Source of the DNA: an uncultured Christensenellaceae bacterium
GTDB taxonomy: Bacteria > Bacillota > Clostridia > Christensenellales > CAG-314
Assembly: GCA_910586625.1 (NCBI GenBank)
Contig: CAJUIZ010000004.1
Span: forward strand, 62,001-126,000
Length of the DNA: 64,000 nucleotides
Direction: 5' to 3'
A program made the position numbers and the translations under genes. Of the stretch, positions 24,063 through 32,127 are shown piece after piece (positions within the stretch are counted from its first letter, which is position 1; every line of letters begins with the position of its first letter). The notes below the pieces were generated by a model. That model ran no database searches, was not told the origin of the DNA, and saw nothing but the letters and a program-made list of their open reading frames with translations.

Positions 24063-24626
24063 ATGAAAAAGAAAATTTTTGCAATGCTGTTTGTTTTAGT
24101 ATTGATAGCAACAAGTATAACCGCGCTTGCCGCATGCGACAAAACGGGCGGAAGTAAAAATATCGGCGCGCTGCAAATGGAGAAAAAGTATCTTGCCGAA
24201 AAAACCGTAAACAGCGGTCTGACGGAAGAAGATATTCTTGCGCGACCGGAAGAATATTTAACATACCAGTCTTACTTTATATTTCACTCCAACGGAACAG
24301 GCGAATACGTTTGTAACAAAGTATCTTACGAGCTGGGCGGATACGAAGTAAACGCAAAATATACTATACGCTTTAAGTATGTTTACGCGGACGACGACAA
24401 AAGCGCGGTAGCTTGCTTCTACGACGGTTTGGACAACCGTTCGATCATACTAAGCAATAATAAAAAAGGCGAAACTTACAATTACGATTTTGCAGATTGG
24501 AGCAGTTTGATAACCGTATCCAAAAATGTGTTGTGCGTAACGGGCGCAGGATATTCGTTCTTCATAAACGAAGATTATGTAAAACAAATACCCAACTTTA
24601 ACAAATCTACGGAAGAATCAAAGTAA
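24063..24626 (+). CDS. Lipoprotein of unknown function
   Basis: The 187-aa product begins with a lipoprotein signal (MKKKIFAMLFVLVLIATSIT, then ALAAC), with the lipid attached at the Cys. The mature part has no motif I know; it is rich in Tyr and Asn and contains aromatic strands such as YLTYQSYFIFHSNGTGEYVC and VLCVTGAGYSFFIN, suggesting a small beta-barrel or lipocalin-like domain. It lies 45 nt after the FakA-like gene, with an AAAGGAG site, and probably shares its promoter. Confidence 0.8.
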   Translation: MKKKIFAMLFVLVLIATSITALAACDKTGGSKNIGALQMEKKYLAEKTVNSGLTEEDILARPEEYLTYQSYFIFHSNGTGEYVCNKVSYELGGYEVNAKYTIRFKYVYADDDKSAVACFYDGLDNRSIILSNNKKGETYNYDFADWSSLITVSKNVLCVTGAGYSFFINEDYVKQIPNFNKSTEESK

Positions 24627-24690
24627 AGGTATCGAGTATTAAAACGGACGGCAAGTCGCATATAAAAGCCGTCGAAATTCACATAAAATA

Positions 24691-24736
24691 AAAAAGCTGT
24701 TGCTCGGCGGATTGCCGTTGCAGCAGTTTTTTTTTG
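24691..24736 (+). terminator. Terminator after the lipoprotein
   Basis: A branched hairpin (CTGTTGC paired with GCAGCAG, inner CGGC/GCCG) is followed by nine T. It separates this operon from convergent galK. Confidence 0.8.
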
Positions 24737-24774
24737 TTATATAGATTTGTAAAAAGACGTTTCCGCTTGCGTTA

Positions 24775-25995
24775 TCAGAGAACCAGCGCGCCCGACGAAC
24801 GCACGCGCATAGGCAAAACCGCGCCTTGCCCGTATTTCCCGCAAAGGGCTTGGTATAACGATGGAAAGTCGCTTTCGTCCGCTACGCACAATACCGTCCC
24901 CGCAAAGCCGCCGCCGTGGACGCGCGCTCCCACGCCTGCGCCGCAGCTGCGGGCGTACTCCACCGCGTCGCGTATAGCCGTGTCGTTTTCGTCCGCCGAG
25001 CAGTTTTCCAGCAAATGCATGCTGGAATCGCCCGATTGATTGACAAGCCGTATAATCTCGCGGGTATTGCCCGACGACAGCGCTGCAACAAGCCTATCTA
25101 CGCGTTCGTTTTCTTGAAAAAAATGCTTGGCGCGGTTTACGGGACGGTCGCCGAGCTTTGAGCGCAGATCGGTTTCGCTCGCGAAAAACTCGTCGGCGTC
25201 CGCTTCGACAAGTCGGCTTTTGCCTAAGCATCGAGCTACGGAAAACATTTCCGCGGGAATGCTTGCATACATATGCGACAAGTCGGAATGACTCTTGCCC
25301 GTATCCACAAGAGCGAATTTTATTTTTAAGTTATCCGCGGGAATAACGTCGTAAGCAAAGCCGTCGGCAAAATCGAAAGCGGAAATTCCGCCTGCAAGGG
25401 ACGAGCCTTGGTCGAGCAATCCGCAGGGCTTGTTGAGATACTTGTTCTCGGCATACTGCCCCGCCCGAGCCATAACGGACAAAGGTATTTTGCCGCCGTT
25501 ATATGCGTTGTTGATAATTGTAGCTATAAGCGTTTCGTACGCCGCGCTTGACGACACCCCCGCGCCTGACGGCAACGCGGAATGCGTATACGCGTCGAAG
25601 CCGCCAACGGCGTAGCCCGCTTGCAAAAGATACTCTACAACCCCCTGCGCAAGCCCCGCTCCGCCCTTGGCATTGCCTAAAGCGGCGACGTTAAAAGCTA
25701 TTTCCGCATGTTTGTCGCTTCTTATACGTATAACGCCGTTATCCGTAGGCCGAAACGCCGCGATAATATCTCTGTCGACGGCACAGCCCACTACTCTGCC
25801 GCCGTTGTGGTCGGTGTGATTTCCCAACAGTTCGACGCGTCCCGAAGCGGAAGCTAAACAACAGCCGCCATAGCCGAATTGACGACGGAATTTACCGACT
25901 GCCCGATTATACCTTTCCACTTGCGTAAAAAGGCTCTTTCCGTACAAATCGTTAAAATATCCGCGCGCGTCCAGTCCGTAACCGAATTTTCTCAT
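24775..25995 (-). CDS. galK: Galactokinase
   Basis: The 406-aa GHMP kinase phosphorylates galactose in the Leloir pathway. It shows the substrate motif GRVELLGNHTDHNGG (normally GRVNLIGEHTDYNGG), the ATP-binding GHMP motif ALPSGAGVSSSAAYETL and the C-terminal motif GARVHGGGFAGTVLCV. The Asn in the first motif, where Glu is usual, could alter sugar specificity, so a related sugar kinase is possible. No galT or galE is adjacent. It has its own promoter and is a single-gene unit. Confidence 0.87.
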   Translation of the reverse strand: MRKFGYGLDARGYFNDLYGKSLFTQVERYNRAVGKFRRQFGYGGCCLASASGRVELLGNHTDHNGGRVVGCAVDRDIIAAFRPTDNGVIRIRSDKHAEIAFNVAALGNAKGGAGLAQGVVEYLLQAGYAVGGFDAYTHSALPSGAGVSSSAAYETLIATIINNAYNGGKIPLSVMARAGQYAENKYLNKPCGLLDQGSSLAGGISAFDFADGFAYDVIPADNLKIKFALVDTGKSHSDLSHMYASIPAEMFSVARCLGKSRLVEADADEFFASETDLRSKLGDRPVNRAKHFFQENERVDRLVAALSSGNTREIIRLVNQSGDSSMHLLENCSADENDTAIRDAVEYARSCGAGVGARVHGGGFAGTVLCVADESDFPSLYQALCGKYGQGAVLPMRVRSSGALVL

Positions 25996-26026
25996 CGTGC
26001 AAATTAGTTCCCCGTTATTTGATTAA

Positions 26027-26055
26027 ATGATAACATACGAGCAAATAAAATGCAA
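26027..26055 (-). promoter_or_regulatory. Promoter of galK
   Basis: TTGCAT (26050-26055) and TATCAT (26027-26032) on the minus strand, spacer 17 nt. Confidence 0.65.
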
Positions 26056-26062
26056 ACGAAAA

Positions 26063-26094
26063 ATATCCGACGTTTTTTACTTAACGTCGGATAT
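26063..26094 (-). terminator. Terminator of glmS
   Basis: A perfect 12-bp stem ATATCCGACGTT/AACGTCGGATAT (26063-26074 with 26083-26094) is followed on the minus strand by TTTTCGTTT. It overlaps the upstream edge of the galK promoter region. Confidence 0.8.
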
Positions 26095-26117
26095 CGTTTT
26101 AGTTACACGCAAAACCG

Positions 26118-27896
26118 CTATTCTACCGTTACGGATTTAGCCAAATTGCGCGGTTTGTCTACGTCGCGGTTGAGACGCTTGGCGACGTAGTAGGACAACA
26201 GCTGCAAGGGGACTACGGACACAATGCCGTACAAAAGCCTGTTGACAACGGGAATCTTGATAAGCGTTGCGTTATCGACGGAATAGGGAGTTACGCATAT
26301 TACGCGCGCTTTGCGCGTAGCCACTTCCGACACCGAAGACGCAATTTTGTCCAATAAATCGCTGTCGCAAGCAATGGCTATTACCGTTACGCCCTGTTCC
26401 ATAAGCGCAAGCGTGCCGTGTTTTAGTTCGCCTGCGGGGTACGCTTCGGAATGAATATAGCTGATTTCCTTGAGCTTTAACGAGCCTTCGCACGCCGTCG
26501 GATAATCCGCGCGTTTTCCTATAAAGAATACCGCCGAGCTGTCCTTGACTTCTTCGGCAAGGCGTGATATTTCGTAGCTGTCGGATAGGATTTTGTCTAT
26601 AGCCGAACCGAGTCCGTCCATAGCATCGAACACTTTGTTGCGAGTTTCTTCACCGATAGTACCCTTCAAATACGCAAGATCCGTCATAAGCAGCGTGAGC
26701 GTTACCAACTGGCAGTTGTAAGCCTTGGTGCTTGCCACGGCGTATTCCGCATCGGCGCGGATGTTTATTACCTTGTCGCACACAAAACTTAACGACGAAG
26801 TGACAGTGTTGGTTACGGCGTAGGTAAAGCCGCCCTGCTGACGTATACGTTCGGCGGCGCGTATAGTATCCGCGGTTTCGCCGCTTTGACTGATTAGAAA
26901 AGCCAAGGTATAGCTGTCGACGGGGTAGCTGTCGTAAATAAATTCGCTGGCGATTACGGGAATTACGTCTATATCCATCATTTGCCGAGAGACCGCAGCT
27001 ACTTCCAAACCGCTGTTGTAGGCCGTTCCGCAACCGACAAGATATACGCGCTTTATACGGTGTACGGTTTTAGCCGGCAGATTAAGCCCGCCGCATTCGA
27101 TATAACCCTTTTTAGCCTGTCTTACCTTGTCGGGCACTTCCATAATTTCTTTCAGCATAAAATCTCCGTCCACAGACGCTTCTTCTTCCGCCTTGTCTAC
27201 GGAAAAGAACTTGACGGGGACAGGCTCGCCGTCGAAGCCGTAGAACTTGACTCCGCTGCGGTTGGCAACGACTATTACGTTGTCCGGAGTTACGGCAACC
27301 TTATCCGCCCAACGGGAAATACAACGTATATCCGAACATAAATACGCGCCGTTGTCCGTAACGCCGACGACAAGCGGACTTTTGTTCTTGACAGCGTACA
27401 AATTGCCGTCGTAGACGCTTTCTATAACTATTGCGAAGGAGCCTTGAAGCCTGTTTGCCGTAGACACAACGGCTTGCAGAACGTCACCTTCGTAATACTT
27501 GGCGAGCAAGTGCGCTACCGTTTCGCTGTCCGTTTGCGAAGTAAAATTCACTCCGCTTGCGGTAAGATTATATTTCAGCGACAGATAGTTTTCGATAATT
27601 CCGTTATGTACCACCGCGAAATTACGGTCGTAAGAATAAAAGGGGTGGGCGTTATTGGCGCATACTTCGCCGTGAGTAGCCCAGCGCGTATGTCCTATTG
27701 CCGTACAGCCGTACAAATCCGACGGCAGATCGGCTTGCAAATTTTCCACGCGTCCCGCAGTCTTGAACAACCGAATATCTTTACCGTTTTTTACCGCTAT
27801 TCCCGCCGAATCGTAGCCGCGGTATTCCAAACACTTTAATGCTTTCAAAGTATCGTTTACAGCATTGTCGCTTATCGTTCCAAAAATTCCGCACAT
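26118..27896 (-). CDS. glmS: Glutamine-fructose-6-phosphate aminotransferase
   Basis: The 592-aa enzyme makes glucosamine-6-phosphate for cell-wall and amino-sugar synthesis. Cys2 in MCGIFGTISDN is the glutaminase nucleophile; RWATHGEVCANNAHPF and HNGIIENYLSLK complete that domain. Two SIS sugar-isomerase domains follow (LISQSGETADTIRAAERIRQ; GSLKLKEISYIHSEAYPAGE, then LKHG), ending in PRNLAKSVTVE. In the 240-nt leader I see stable hairpins (one GC-rich at about 27927-27950) but not the conserved core of the glmS ribozyme. Confidence 0.95.
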   Translation of the reverse strand: MCGIFGTISDNAVNDTLKALKCLEYRGYDSAGIAVKNGKDIRLFKTAGRVENLQADLPSDLYGCTAIGHTRWATHGEVCANNAHPFYSYDRNFAVVHNGIIENYLSLKYNLTASGVNFTSQTDSETVAHLLAKYYEGDVLQAVVSTANRLQGSFAIVIESVYDGNLYAVKNKSPLVVGVTDNGAYLCSDIRCISRWADKVAVTPDNVIVVANRSGVKFYGFDGEPVPVKFFSVDKAEEEASVDGDFMLKEIMEVPDKVRQAKKGYIECGGLNLPAKTVHRIKRVYLVGCGTAYNSGLEVAAVSRQMMDIDVIPVIASEFIYDSYPVDSYTLAFLISQSGETADTIRAAERIRQQGGFTYAVTNTVTSSLSFVCDKVINIRADAEYAVASTKAYNCQLVTLTLLMTDLAYLKGTIGEETRNKVFDAMDGLGSAIDKILSDSYEISRLAEEVKDSSAVFFIGKRADYPTACEGSLKLKEISYIHSEAYPAGELKHGTLALMEQGVTVIAIACDSDLLDKIASSVSEVATRKARVICVTPYSVDNATLIKIPVVNRLLYGIVSVVPLQLLSYYVAKRLNRDVDKPRNLAKSVTVE

Positions 27897-28040
27897 TAGC
27901 CTTTCTCCTTACGTATCCGCGCCGCGCATAAAGTGCGCGCGGCGTTTGCAGCCGTTTGTTTTGCTCGGTATGGATACAGAGTAGTATATGAATGCGTACG
28001 GTAAAAGGTGTAAAAATAATCACTTTTATTTATCATATAT

Positions 28041-28069
28041 TTGACTACCGTTTAGGATAGTTGTATAAT
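28041..28069 (+). promoter_or_regulatory. Promoter of bipA
   Basis: TTGACT (28041-28046) and TATAAT (28064-28069), spacer 17 nt. An AAGGAG ribosome-binding site precedes the bipA ATG. Confidence 0.8.
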
Positions 28070-28139
28070 TTGTAAGTTATGCACTATTGCACCGACAATT
28101 AAATTTGCGGATACGAGCCTGTCAAGGAGATATGATATA

Positions 28140-29963
28140 ATGCAGAGAACCGACGTAAGAAACATAGCCATAATAGCCCACGTAGACCACGGTAAGACTA
28201 CGCTTGTAGACCAGCTGTTAAAACAAAACGGGGTGTTCCGCGCTAACGAAGTAGTCGCCGAACGCGTAATGGACAATAACGACATAGAGCGCGAACGCGG
28301 CATTACCATTCTTGCAAAAAACACCGCGGTACACTACAAAGGAACTAAAATAAACATCATAGACACCCCGGGGCACGCCGACTTCGGCGGAGAAGTGGAA
28401 CGTATACTTTCGATGGTAGACGGCGTATTGCTGCTTGTAGACGCGATAGAAGGCTGTATGCCGCAAACCAGATATGTGTTGAAAAAAGCGTTGGGACTCG
28501 GCAAAAAGGTGCTTGTAGTAGTAAACAAGGTGGACAAGGGCGAATTTAACGAGCGCGACCTTAAAGAGCAGATTATGGAGCTGTTTATGGAACTTAACGC
28601 CAACGACGACCAATTCGACTTTAAGATTATTTACGCTTCGGCAAAGCAGGGATGGGCTTCGACAAGTCTCGATACGCAATCAAGCAATATGGCTCCGCTG
28701 TTGGACGCGATACTTACGGAAATTCCCGCGCCGCAGGGCGACGTAGACAACGGCTTGCAGCTGCTGATATGCAACATAGACTACGACGAATACGTGGGTC
28801 GCATAGGCATAGGCAAGGTTAACCGCGGAAAAATCACCAGCGGACAGCAAGTAATGATTTGCCACAAAGACAACGTATTCAACACCGCCAAGGTTACGCG
28901 CCTGTACCAATTCGAAGGGTTAAAGCGTGTGGAATGTCTTGACGGCACTATGGGCGATATAGTTGCGGTAAACGGCATTACCGATATGAACATAGGAGAC
29001 ACCGTATGCTCGGTAGACTGCGTAGAACCGCTGCCCTTCGTAAACATAGACGAACCGACGGTTAGTATGCTGTTTATGGTAAACAACAGTCCGTTTGCAG
29101 GCAAGGAAGGCAAATACGTAACCAGCCGACATATAAGAGCGCGCTTGTTCAAGGAAGTGGAAACAAACGTGTCTATGCGAGTGGAAGAAACGGACTCGGC
29201 GGATTGCTTCAAGGTGTACGGCAGAGGCGAGCTGCACTTGTCTATCCTTATCGAAGAAATGCGCCGCGAAGGCTATGAGTTCCAAGTTTCGCGCCCGAAG
29301 GTTATTTTCAAAGAAATAAACGGGGTAAAATGCGAACCGATAGAATATCTCGTCGTGGAAGTACCCGACAATTACGTAGGCAGCGTTATGAACAAGTTGG
29401 GCGCGAGAAAAGCGGAGCTTATAAATATGTCACCCGACAGCCAGGGGGGAACGAAGCTGGAATTCAAGATTCCGTCCCGCGCGCTGTTCGGCTATCGCAG
29501 CGAGCTGTTGACGGACACAAAGGGATTCGGCGTGATGAGCAGCGTATTGGACAGCTACGAGCCGTACAAGGGCGAAGTCGCCGAGCGTACGCGCGGAAGC
29601 TTGGTGGCGTTCGAAGACGGCGTTACCACCGCTTACGGGCTGTTTAACGCGCAGGAAAGATGCCGACTGTTCGTAGGGGTGGGCTTGCCCGTTTATTCCG
29701 GAATGGTAGTAGGCGAAAACAGCCGCGAAGACGACATTACGGTAAACGTATGCAAAACCAAGCACTTAACCAATAACCGCGCAAGCGGAAGCGACGAAGC
29801 GTTGAAGCTGACCCCGCCTACCGTGTTGAGCCTTGAACAATGCTTGGAATTTATTTCCGACGACGAACTTGTGGAAGTTACGCCCGCTTCTATCAGACTG
29901 CGCAAAGCGATACTTGACCACTCCGAACGTATGCGCATATGGGCAAGAAACAATAAGAAATAA
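28140..29963 (+). CDS. bipA: Ribosome-associated GTPase BipA/TypA
   Basis: The 607-aa translational GTPase has G1 (IIAHVDHGKTTLVDQLLKQ), the switch I Thr in RERGITILAKN, G3 (DTPGHADFGGEV) and G4 (VVNKVDKGE). Elongation-factor domains II, III and V follow, then the BipA-specific C-terminal domain (LTPPTVLSLEQCLEFISDDE, then LVEVTP). BipA assists 50S assembly, especially at low temperature. Single-gene unit with its own promoter and terminator. Confidence 0.96.
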   Translation: MQRTDVRNIAIIAHVDHGKTTLVDQLLKQNGVFRANEVVAERVMDNNDIERERGITILAKNTAVHYKGTKINIIDTPGHADFGGEVERILSMVDGVLLLVDAIEGCMPQTRYVLKKALGLGKKVLVVVNKVDKGEFNERDLKEQIMELFMELNANDDQFDFKIIYASAKQGWASTSLDTQSSNMAPLLDAILTEIPAPQGDVDNGLQLLICNIDYDEYVGRIGIGKVNRGKITSGQQVMICHKDNVFNTAKVTRLYQFEGLKRVECLDGTMGDIVAVNGITDMNIGDTVCSVDCVEPLPFVNIDEPTVSMLFMVNNSPFAGKEGKYVTSRHIRARLFKEVETNVSMRVEETDSADCFKVYGRGELHLSILIEEMRREGYEFQVSRPKVIFKEINGVKCEPIEYLVVEVPDNYVGSVMNKLGARKAELINMSPDSQGGTKLEFKIPSRALFGYRSELLTDTKGFGVMSSVLDSYEPYKGEVAERTRGSLVAFEDGVTTAYGLFNAQERCRLFVGVGLPVYSGMVVGENSREDDITVNVCKTKHLTNNRASGSDEALKLTPPTVLSLEQCLEFISDDELVEVTPASIRLRKAILDHSERMRIWARNNKK

Positions 29964-29990
29964 AACGTACACTGACGAAATTATACTCGA

Positions 29991-30020
29991 AACGCAGTTT
30001 GAATAAATTCAAACTGCGTT
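29991..30020 (+). terminator. Terminator of bipA
   Basis: A perfect 13-bp stem AACGCAGTTTGAA/TTCAAACTGCGTT (29991-30003 with 30008-30020). It overlaps the last codons of the convergent small gene. Confidence 0.8.
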
Positions 30021-30311
30021 AATATTTAACAAACTTATACTATTGTATTTTGACAAAAACTCGATAACCGCATCCAATAATTCCGCAAGACTGCGAGCGT
30101 CGCTACGCTTGTCTTCCGACAGCTCGAACCGTAATTTTTTGAAATACTTTAAGCCTTTCTTTATTAACTCTGAATTTAATTCGTTTTTTATTATAATACA
30201 GCTCCATTTTAACAGCGTAACTTTTCTGTTATATCTATATGCCATCGATAATTTAAGCATATACTGCGACACAGTTTTACGTTCGTTGGCAGATAAACTT
30301 ATATTTTGCAT
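30009..30311 (-). CDS. Small helical protein of unknown function, paired with an XRE regulator
   Basis: The 100-aa product is mostly helical and basic (MLKLSMAYRYNRKVTLLKWS; GLKYFKKLRFELSEDKRSD; LAELLDAVIEFLSKYNSISL), with no motif I know. An AAGGGG ribosome-binding site supports the ATG. The gene is divergent from an XRE regulator, and its promoter spacer contains a palindrome that the regulator could bind. The arrangement resembles small regulated modules of toxin-antitoxin or phage type, but nothing identifies it as a toxin. Its last codons lie in the bipA terminator stem. Confidence 0.65.
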   Translation of the reverse strand: MQNISLSANERKTVSQYMLKLSMAYRYNRKVTLLKWSCIIIKNELNSELIKKGLKYFKKLRFELSEDKRSDARSLAELLDAVIEFLSKYNSISLLNINAV

Positions 30312-30339
30312 TTTATCAACCCCTTATTCTTTTGTTAAA

Positions 30340-30368
30340 AGAATACAAGAAGTTTTCTTCTTTGTCAA
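30340..30368 (-). promoter_or_regulatory. Promoter of the small helical gene with palindromic operator
   Basis: TTGACA (30363-30368) and TATTCT (30340-30345) on the minus strand, spacer 17 nt. The spacer is filled by AAGAAGTTTTCTTCTT, an inverted repeat (AAGAAG/CTTCTT), a likely XRE operator. The XRE gene's own -10 (TATAAT, 30390-30395) lies just beyond. Confidence 0.7.
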
Positions 30369-30401
30369 GTTTTGCAAGAAGAAAAATTCTATAATCTGCT
30401 T

Positions 30402-30605
30402 ATGATAAATTTGGGAAAACAAATAAAAGAAATGAGATTGGAAAAAGGCCTGTCGCAAGCGCAATTAGCCAAAGAAATCGGCGTAAGTCAAAAGGCTATC
30501 GATTACTGGGAGCGGAACGTCAACGAACCGAAAGCAAGTTATATAGTTGCTCTCGTCAAATTATTCGAAATAACGTACGACGAATTTTTTACAGATATAC
30601 AATAA
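30402..30605 (+). CDS. XRE-family transcriptional regulator
   Basis: The ATG at 30402 begins MINLGKQIKEMRLEKGLSQA, then QLAKEIGVSQKAIDYWERNV, a textbook HTH_3 domain. A short tail (LVKLFEITYDEFFTDIQ) completes 67 aa. There is no ribosome-binding site, and the -10 box TATAAT ends only 6 nt before the ATG, so the mRNA may be leaderless. It probably represses the divergent small gene through the shared palindrome. Confidence 0.85.
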   Translation: MINLGKQIKEMRLEKGLSQAQLAKEIGVSQKAIDYWERNVNEPKASYIVALVKLFEITYDEFFTDIQ

Positions 30606-30608
30606 CCG

Positions 30609-30643
30609 AAACGACGGCCGGAAAACAAGCCGCCGTTTTTTGT
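30609..30643 (+). terminator. Terminator of the XRE gene
   Basis: A 9-bp stem with one mismatch, AACGACGGC/GCCGCCGTT, is followed by six T. It lies between this gene and convergent pnuC. Confidence 0.75.
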
Positions 30644-30648
30644 ATAAA

Positions 30649-31377
30649 TTATGCGATATTTTCCTTTCTCTCGGCATTCTCGCTCTCCTGCGGAGCGTCA
30701 TTCTGCCTGCGGAGCATACGCGACCAGTTAACGAAGCCGTAAACGTCCAAAACCAAAAATGCGGCAAAACACACTATCATAGGAAGATAGGATATATCCG
30801 AAACCGTTTGCATAATCCACATAACTATCAGCACTACGTCGTTTGCGGCGTACCCCACTGCGTAAAAGCGGCTGCGGCGGGCAGTGAGATAGGAAGCGGC
30901 AAAGGACGAAAATACCGACACGGTGCTGACGATAAGGTTGGCGGTATCGAGCGCACGCAATATGAAGTAAAAGGCAACCGTTACCGCTACGGACAACGCG
31001 GAGAACAAGCACCACTCCTTAACGGACAGCGAGTTGACTTCCACTTCGCTTTTGTCGCCTTTGTAAGGATTGCGCAGCCACGATACGAGCGCGACCACAG
31101 CCATAGGGGCAGTCATGGCAAGGTAGGTTATCATTTCGCCGTAGTACTTGCACGAATAGGATATAACGCTGTAGAACACGCTGAAAACGACCGTCAAAAC
31201 CTGTCCTGCGGGATTGCCCTTGGAAACGAATATAAGAGACGTTACGCCGATAAGCGCGCCTATTAAGTAATGGTACTGATTGTTGCGAAATACGAAAAAG
31301 CATACTATAATAGCCGCTGCGCTGACGCTCCATATTGCCCATTCGATAGGTTTGATAGATTTAATAAATTTTTTCAT
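30649..31377 (-). CDS. pnuC: PnuC-family nicotinamide riboside transporter
   Basis: The 242-aa protein has about seven membrane helices and the PnuC pattern: an early FVSKGNPAGQVLTVVFSVFY, YYGEMITYL, and the C-terminal LDVYGFVNWSRML (YGxxNWxRM type). PnuC proteins move unphosphorylated vitamins such as nicotinamide riboside; PnuT and PnuX relatives carry thiamine or riboflavin, so the substrate is not certain. The tail is hydrophilic (QNDAPQESENAERKENIA). An attenuator-like leader precedes the gene. Confidence 0.83.
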   Translation of the reverse strand: MKKFIKSIKPIEWAIWSVSAAAIIVCFFVFRNNQYHYLIGALIGVTSLIFVSKGNPAGQVLTVVFSVFYSVISYSCKYYGEMITYLAMTAPMAVVALVSWLRNPYKGDKSEVEVNSLSVKEWCLFSALSVAVTVAFYFILRALDTANLIVSTVSVFSSFAASYLTARRSRFYAVGYAANDVVLIVMWIMQTVSDISYLPMIVCFAAFLVLDVYGFVNWSRMLRRQNDAPQESENAERKENIA

Positions 31378-31552
31378 AGTATTCTCTGCAAATGCCGTTT
31401 TTTACATTTTTTCGCGCGGGCAAACGCCTTGGTCGATACCACAAAAAATAAAAGCATTCTATCCGTATCTTCAAAGACCTAACGATACGAATAAAACGCC
31501 TACGCGCTTGCAAACACTCGGCAGCGTTTGCAATATTTGTTTATTTTTATTT
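31378..31552 (-). promoter_or_regulatory. pnuC leader with intrinsic terminator and alternative pairing (candidate riboswitch)
   Basis: The ~175-nt leader holds an 11-bp hairpin (31508-31518 with 31523-31533, one G-U). After it comes a 16-bp hairpin (31454-31469 with 31484-31499) followed on the minus strand by TTTTATTTTTTG, an intrinsic terminator before the gene. Downstream, GCGTTTGC (minus strand, 31420-31427) is perfectly complementary to GCAAACGC in the first hairpin, and CGCGC next to it can pair with GCGCG at 31502-31507. Two exclusive folds and a terminator are what a transcription-control riboswitch needs. It is not the known compact NAD+-II pnuC motif as far as I can see. Confidence 0.6.
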
Positions 31553-31558
31553 GATATA

Positions 31559-31588
31559 ATTATATAGCTCCGACGTAAGTTTAGTCAA
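31559..31588 (-). promoter_or_regulatory. Promoter of pnuC
   Basis: TTGACT (31583-31588) and TATAAT (31559-31564) on the minus strand, spacer 18 nt. It gives the long leader described above. Confidence 0.75.
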
Positions 31589-31593
31589 GCGAT

Positions 31594-32106
31594 TTACCAC
31601 TGTAATTCGCTTATCGGTTCGCCGTTTAAGCGTTTGAGAATTATACCGTTGTCGTCCAACGTCAAGTAGCTCGGCTCGCCGTCGCGCGGACGTGATACGG
31701 AGCCGACGTTGGCGATATACAAGCCGTTAAACCTTTGCAGCAGCGCGCAATGGGTATGCCCGTATACCAAAACGTCGTTTTCACGCAAAACGGGCGGTAC
31801 GCGGTACTTGTTGTACACGTGTCCGTGGGTGAAAAACAGCGTACGACCAAAGTGATACATTACTGCGCAGTCGTCCATACCGCAGGGAAGCAGCGCGACT
31901 TCACAGTCGCGGTCGTTGTTGCCGCGCACAATATAGGTTACCGCGTCTATCTGCGAAACGCAATCTGCAATTTTTTGCGCGTCGCGCGGACCGAACAAAT
32001 CGCCGCAAATTACTACCTTGTTCGGACGTTCGAGTTCCGTTATTTTTACAACGGCGTTCATTCCGTCGATACTGCCGTGAATATCGGAAAAAACGCAAAT
32101 TTTCAT
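31594..32106 (-). CDS. yfcE: YfcE/MJ0936-family phosphodiesterase
   Basis: The 170-aa metallophosphoesterase has all metal motifs: FSDIHGS, VICGDLFGP, VRGNNDRDC, FTHGHVYNKY and VYGHTH. Members cleave phosphodiesters in vitro; the natural substrate is unknown. It is the last gene of the glycogen operon, 21 nt after glgA, so it may be co-expressed with glycogen synthesis without a known link. Confidence 0.9.
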   Translation of the reverse strand: MKICVFSDIHGSIDGMNAVVKITELERPNKVVICGDLFGPRDAQKIADCVSQIDAVTYIVRGNNDRDCEVALLPCGMDDCAVMYHFGRTLFFTHGHVYNKYRVPPVLRENDVLVYGHTHCALLQRFNGLYIANVGSVSRPRDGEPSYLTLDDNGIILKRLNGEPISELQW

Positions 32107-32127
32107 AGGCTTTCAAACTGCTCGCGC

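Noticed and set aside
24734..25039. Plus-strand frame over the end of galK
   Set aside because: It begins at the lipoprotein terminator's T run and reads antisense to conserved galactokinase motifs.
27897..28030. glmS ribozyme upstream of glmS
   Set aside because: Hairpins exist, but the conserved ribozyme core was not seen; an Infernal search would decide.
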